From the NCBI GenBank assembly GCA_009733715.1, contig WMKJ01000040.1, positions 41,552 through 105,551 on the forward strand: a stretch of 64,000 nucleotides of DNA, written 5' to 3'. The position numbers and the translations under genes are program-made. This document shows positions 59,934 to 64,000 of this stretch, piece after piece; position 1 is the stretch's first letter; every line of letters starts with the position of its first letter. The DNA is from Herpomyces periplanetae (Eukaryota; Ascomycota; Laboulbeniomycetes; Herpomycetales; Herpomycetaceae). Below the pieces are notes generated by a model that did not search any database, had not been told where the DNA came from, and saw only the letters and a list, made by a program, of their open reading frames with translations.

Positions 59934-62167
59934 TACAAATACGTACGAGCGTGGATGCGTGCGTACGTGCAAGTGATGAAATGAAGGTATGAACAAGTAA
60001 ACTTCTACAGGTTGAGCATGGCGCAGTAGCAGTCTATTTATTTCACCCGGAGTGCAGTGTGGACGAGCCGTCGAGATTAACCGGTTGTTTCGTAGTAGTA
60101 AACCAACGTTTCCACGCACACACACGCACACACACACGATCAGAATGTTTCACGTTAGCGCGTTAACGCTTAACGTAACTTAGAGTATGCGCGAGAGCGG
60201 GTTAACAGTATTACCTTACACAAATTAATCACTAATGAACTGGTCAGCGGCACGGTAGAAACTTACGGACCCCGTGGCCCTCGTGTACGTGACGTTAACG
60301 ACTCGGACACTTCCCCCCTCAAACAATTTATCAGCTGCTGCGATTCCCACCTCCTGTCCCATCCACATTTTGTCATATAATGGATATTGTGGGCGTGGGC
60401 TTTATAAACACAGTAGAAAGAGTTAGCTAAATTAACTGTGTACCCAAGTTCACTGTACTCATTCATCCTACTTAATTACTTTGCTACGTACAAACTTACA
60501 CATTTGTGCCCAAGAATGGTGGAGGCGAAGGCGGCACCAGCGATCGTTATCTTATCATAAACCAATTTACATCGTTTGCATACTATACCCGTTTCGTTTA
60601 ATCATCGTAACAGACACTCATGTAGAATATCGCTGAAAGCATGATGACGAACTTATCGTTTGATATGCGGTCTCCACATCCTTCGGATTCCCGCGCTATG
60701 GTCTGACTTGGTTGATACACATTGACAAATTTATAACCATGGCCCGCCGTCCAGAATGTCTTTAAAACAATGATTTGGTGTACACTAGTCGGGGTATTTT
60801 GATCGAACCGCAGTATTACTTTTGTCATACATTTCTACCAGTGTATTGTATAGAGTCTGCGAACCCCTCGTTCGTCTCGTCTCGTCCACAACGCACCTTC
60901 CGTCTCGTCTCATCCACCTTCCCCTCATCCAACCTCTCACCATTACCGTTACCGTTACCCCCACTTCACTCTTTTACTCCACTTTTTATAATCCCATCTC
61001 GTACTATTCCCCGTGCCGTCCCATATCAATCAAGCCATGCGTTGCGATGCCACGCCATGCGCGGCCATGCCGTTCCATGCCATGCAATTCCATGCTAAGC
61101 TATGCCATACCATGCCATCCTAATCACACCATCGCACTCTCTTATCTCTCTAATCATACACCTTTGCGTCCAAGTGTACTGTGCGTATATAGCTCTCGTG
61201 CCGACAAATGTGTATCTGTAGGCAAAGGTGATGACCACGGCAATGGTGTAGCGTAGCGTAGTGTAGCGTTGCGATGTAGTGCCGTTCGCCATGCTGTGCT
61301 GCTCTCCGCTCTCTCTCCGCACACCCCTCTGTTGCCCCACGCTTCATTATCCAAAAAGCTTGTAGCTTTATTTTGCTTATCGCGTTATCTCTACTTCAAA
61401 GCTTGCTTGCCCGCTCACTCGTTTCTGCACTACCTTGAACCGAACTCGTCCCATCCTTTTCGCCGCTGTCCCGTTTATCTGTTCTACCCGACCCCGCTCT
61501 ACTTGATCCATTATAAACACTATCTTACATGGTTATACACCCACATACTCACAAACGTTACCCTCGTCATCCACATTCCCATCCCCATCGCCTAATCGAA
61601 TCTCTCTTATCCATTAACTATCCACTGTCTATTAACCACATCACCTTCCAATCTACTGCTTTTGCCATCTTTGCTGTCATCCTTTCATTTCTCCCTATCT
61701 CTTTCGCATCTCCACTTCATCACCGCATAAACTTTTAACGTACAATCTCTTAATATAAGCATTAATATCCTCTACACACTTTTCACTCTCCTCATTCGTC
61801 GCTGATCTTATACCTTTCCGCTATTCAAACACTCTTGTTCAATTTCTTCCCTTATCGCAATTTACACTGTATCCCATCCTCGCGCACGCACGCACACACA
61901 CACTCTCTCTATCTCACACATCTCCTCCGTAAACACCAACATTTTCTTTATCTTTCCTCCCTTCTCATTCCCTCCCGCTCACTGCACTCCCTCCCATAAT
62001 TGTTATCCATCCACCCACCCTCATCAATACCTCTTATGCCCATCTAGCATCACTCTCCCTCTCCCTCTCCCCCTTTCCAATCTATTCTATACTCTTTCCA
62101 CACGCACACCCTCAACTGAGCCAGCTACTCCATTTCCTTCCCGTCTTACTGTCTTCTCAGCCTTACA
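59934..62167. other. divergent intergenic region with tandem motifs
   Basis: 2.2 kb between divergent starts. Contains an imperfect AC repeat (about 60117-60137), ccgtta units (about 60943-60962), ccatgc-type units (about 61020-61115), tagcg-type units (about 61245-61285) and a strongly pyrimidine-rich stretch on plus from about 61780 to 62160, leading into the FYVE gene. Open frames on both strands appear to be by-products. Confidence 0.5.
61020..61115. repeat. degenerate ccatgc tandem repeats
   Basis: Repeated catgcc/ccatgc units, about 12 copies with substitutions (gccacg, gcaattc, gctaagc). CATG is self-complementary, so both strands show the pattern. Confidence 0.8.
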
Positions 62168-63688
62168 ATGTCCACCCTCATCCTGGCTGTCATTCCCCCC
62201 CAAAAATCTTTGTCTCGCGATCGTTCCCCTTCTCTTCCTCCATTTAATCCCACTACACCCACTCATGCTTTTCTATCCTCTGCCATTTCCTCCTCTTCAA
62301 TATGTCAACTGAGATCCCCTCTCCCTACCCATCCCATTTTCCCACTAAACAGAAAATTTCCCTTCCCCACAGCACTTGACGTGGTGTCACCTTCACTACC
62401 ATCGCCCGTATCTAACCTTGCTTTAACTCTTTCTTCCCATCGTCATCACCATCGTACGCTGCCCATTTCGTTTCCTCTCTCCAAACTTATACGACTACCC
62501 CCAAAATCTTCCATGTCTCCTTCGTCTGAACACTCCCTTCCACTAACCCATCCACCATTTCCCTCTCCACTTCCTTTGAGTCCCCCTTCTCATACAACCC
62601 CCCTTATCACTTCTTCATCGCCATTATCCCCATCACATTCGCTTTCATCAACACCCTCTCCTCCTTCCTCCCCTTCCCACACTCACCACCCTCCCTCTTC
62701 CTTATCATCATCGTCATCCCATTCCTCTCATCGTTCGTGTAGCTCATCAGCTTCATCTTCCTCGCCTTCTTCTAACCTCAATTCCCTTCCCGCTATAATA
62801 ACCACTTTTCCCCCAGTCAACCACTCCACAACCACTCGCACAAGATTACCTTCCACACCCATTATTCCATCTTCCTCGCTTACCCCTTCACATGTCAATC
62901 TTCCCTCCTCCCTGCTACACTGTTCCCCTTCGTCTCCTTGTTCCGTTTTATGCTCAAAATCGTGGAGACGTAGCCTAAGTTTCGCCTGGCAAACCTTATC
63001 CCCCATTGCCCCTTTATCCTCCTTATTTAATACTTCTATCACTACCCCCTCAACCTCCCCCCCCATCACTTCTACCATCCCCCATTTTCCCAATGATAAC
63101 GCAACCTGGAGAAAAATAGGTGGTCCTCCCTCAAGAAGTCATTGGAAAGTAAGTAGTGCACACCTAACCTTCCACCCCTTGCAAACTCTTTAATCTCCCA
63201 CCCCCATCACAACTACTTTTTCGGCATCGGTTGTCTTTTACCTCAATTCTCACCGATATCTCTGCGTACCACACAAGATATCCCCTTATACCTGCTTCCA
63301 AATGTATTCATTGCTAACTTTTCTTCTTTTATTTCCCCCTCCATCACAGCCCGACTCTTCCAGTGTTACTTGCGCTTCTATAAATTGCCAAACTCCCTTT
63401 ACTTGGTGGAATCGACGGCACCATTGTCGACGATGCGGAAACATCTTTTGTGCTTATCATACCCAATATCGTGTTCCCTTAGATCAACATGCCCTCTTTC
63501 ATCCCGACGCCCGTATGTTCCGTGCTTGTTTGAACTGCTGGCAAGATTTTTGCTCGTGGGATGAAATTCGAAGAGAACGTCGACGAGTTCATAATTTACC
63601 TTCACCCCACTATCATCACCGGCCCAATCGTCGTCATAAACTTTCCCAATCACCCTCCCCTCATCATGATAGTTCTATTGCCTCCTAA
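62168..63688 (+). CDS. FYVE zinc-finger protein, Ser/Pro-rich; 3' end uncertain
   Basis: Exons 62168-63148 and 63350-63688 give 439 residues to the TAA at 63686. A 327-residue Ser/Pro/His-rich leader precedes the FYVE domain. The 201-nt intron splits the WxxD motif (Trp-Lys | Pro-Asp); the domain then reads CASINCQTPFTWWNRRHHCR, RCGNIFCAYHTQYRVPLDQH and FRACLNCWQDF, with the RRHHCRRCG phosphate-binding motif and eight Cys/His zinc ligands. FYVE domains bind PI3P on endosomes. The tail is basic and His-rich. After the TAA the same frame stays open to the window edge (104 codons, Ser/Thr-rich like the rest). Either an unrecognised intron removes the stop (a poor GTTCTA donor at about 63671 and a good ctcag at 63750 exist) or it is real and the rest is untranslated. 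Confidence 0.85.
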
Positions 63689-64000
63689 TCATCTCAAAAC
63701 CATGCCCTCTTACCTGCTGCTCCTACATCCACTTCTTCTCCCTCTCACTCAGTTAATTTATCCCTCTCATCCGATTCATCAAGCGGCTTCACAACCAGCA
63801 GTAAATTCACATCTGGCACCACAACTGCCTGCACCAGTATGGCATCCTTGAATAATACCTCCGCCCTTGATTCTGAAGGCCGCCCCACCCCATATCCTTC
63901 TCATGTCACACTTGCTGCCCCTCTTCATCCTCTGTCAAAATGTCTATCCACTACTAATCCTACCTCCCGGACTTCCACCGCTGCTGTTCTTAAAACCACT

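Noticed and set aside
59934-60137. 68-codon N-terminal extension of the alcohol oxidase
   Set aside because: Opens with a non-ATG codon and is translated from an AC microsatellite leader (CVCVCV); the ATG at 59933 matches family N-termini.
62728-63093. 121-codon minus frame opposite the FYVE gene leader
   Set aside because: Glu/Gly-rich mirror of Ser/Pro codons; shadow of the real coding strand.

Overview
This 64 kb window is nuclear DNA from a fungus. The evidence is intron-bearing protein genes with short GT..AG introns (49 to about 200 nt), a Zn2Cys6 transcription factor, fungal enzymes (D-arabinono-1,4-lactone oxidase, long-chain fatty alcohol oxidase), a fungal LAMMER kinase N-terminus and a GPI-anchored cupredoxin protein. 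The gene set suits Dikarya best, but I cannot name a phylum or species. No tRNA, rRNA, transposon or CRISPR was found by eye.

Layout. 1-12 kb: the 3' part of a Baeyer-Villiger-type monooxygenase (+), an augmin HAUS6-like gene (-), adenylyl cyclase-associated protein CAP/Srv2 (+, four exons) and the initiation factor eIF5B (-). 12-24 kb: a YIPF1/2-like Golgi membrane protein (-, five exons), a tiny two-exon gene resembling DUF1770 (+), a GH2 beta-mannosidase (-, five exons), a GPI-anchored cupredoxin protein with 16 DPRLAG heptads (-), and a CENP-X/MHF2 histone-fold protein with a long N-terminal extension (-). 24-34 kb: a DDRGK1/UFBP1-like protein (+), prefoldin subunit 4 (-), calcineurin B (+), D-arabinono-1,4-lactone oxidase (-) and a LAMMER kinase (-). 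34-39.5 kb: 5.4 kb with no gene I can support, strongly strand-biased in purines and pyrimidines and carrying hexamer arrays and a perfect hairpin. 39.5-47 kb: SRP19/Sec65 (+), a DBP6/DDX51 helicase (-), PIG-A/GPI3 (+, with an apparent frameshift at a T7 run) and a secreted DUF3455 protein (-). 47-50 kb: another gene-poor stretch. 50-64 kb: a VPS3/TGFBRAP1-like tethering protein (+), a Zn2Cys6 transcription factor (-), long-chain fatty alcohol oxidase (-) and a FYVE-domain protein (+) running to the window edge.

How the genes relate. They are individually transcribed and mostly housekeeping; there is no operon or metabolic cluster. Loose themes are the ER and secretory pathway (SRP19, YIPF, PIG-A, DDRGK-like), endosomal traffic (VPS3, FYVE), calcium and actin control (calcineurin B, CAP), and translation or ribosome assembly (eIF5B, DBP6). 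The most notable item is the DDRGK1-like gene at 24071-25318. DDRGK1 belongs to the UFM1 ligase complex, a pathway generally regarded as missing from most fungi, so its presence here deserves a homology check.

Exon joins were worked out by hand from splice motifs and conserved protein sequence. Reading phase closes in every multi-exon model described, but individual boundaries remain predictions.
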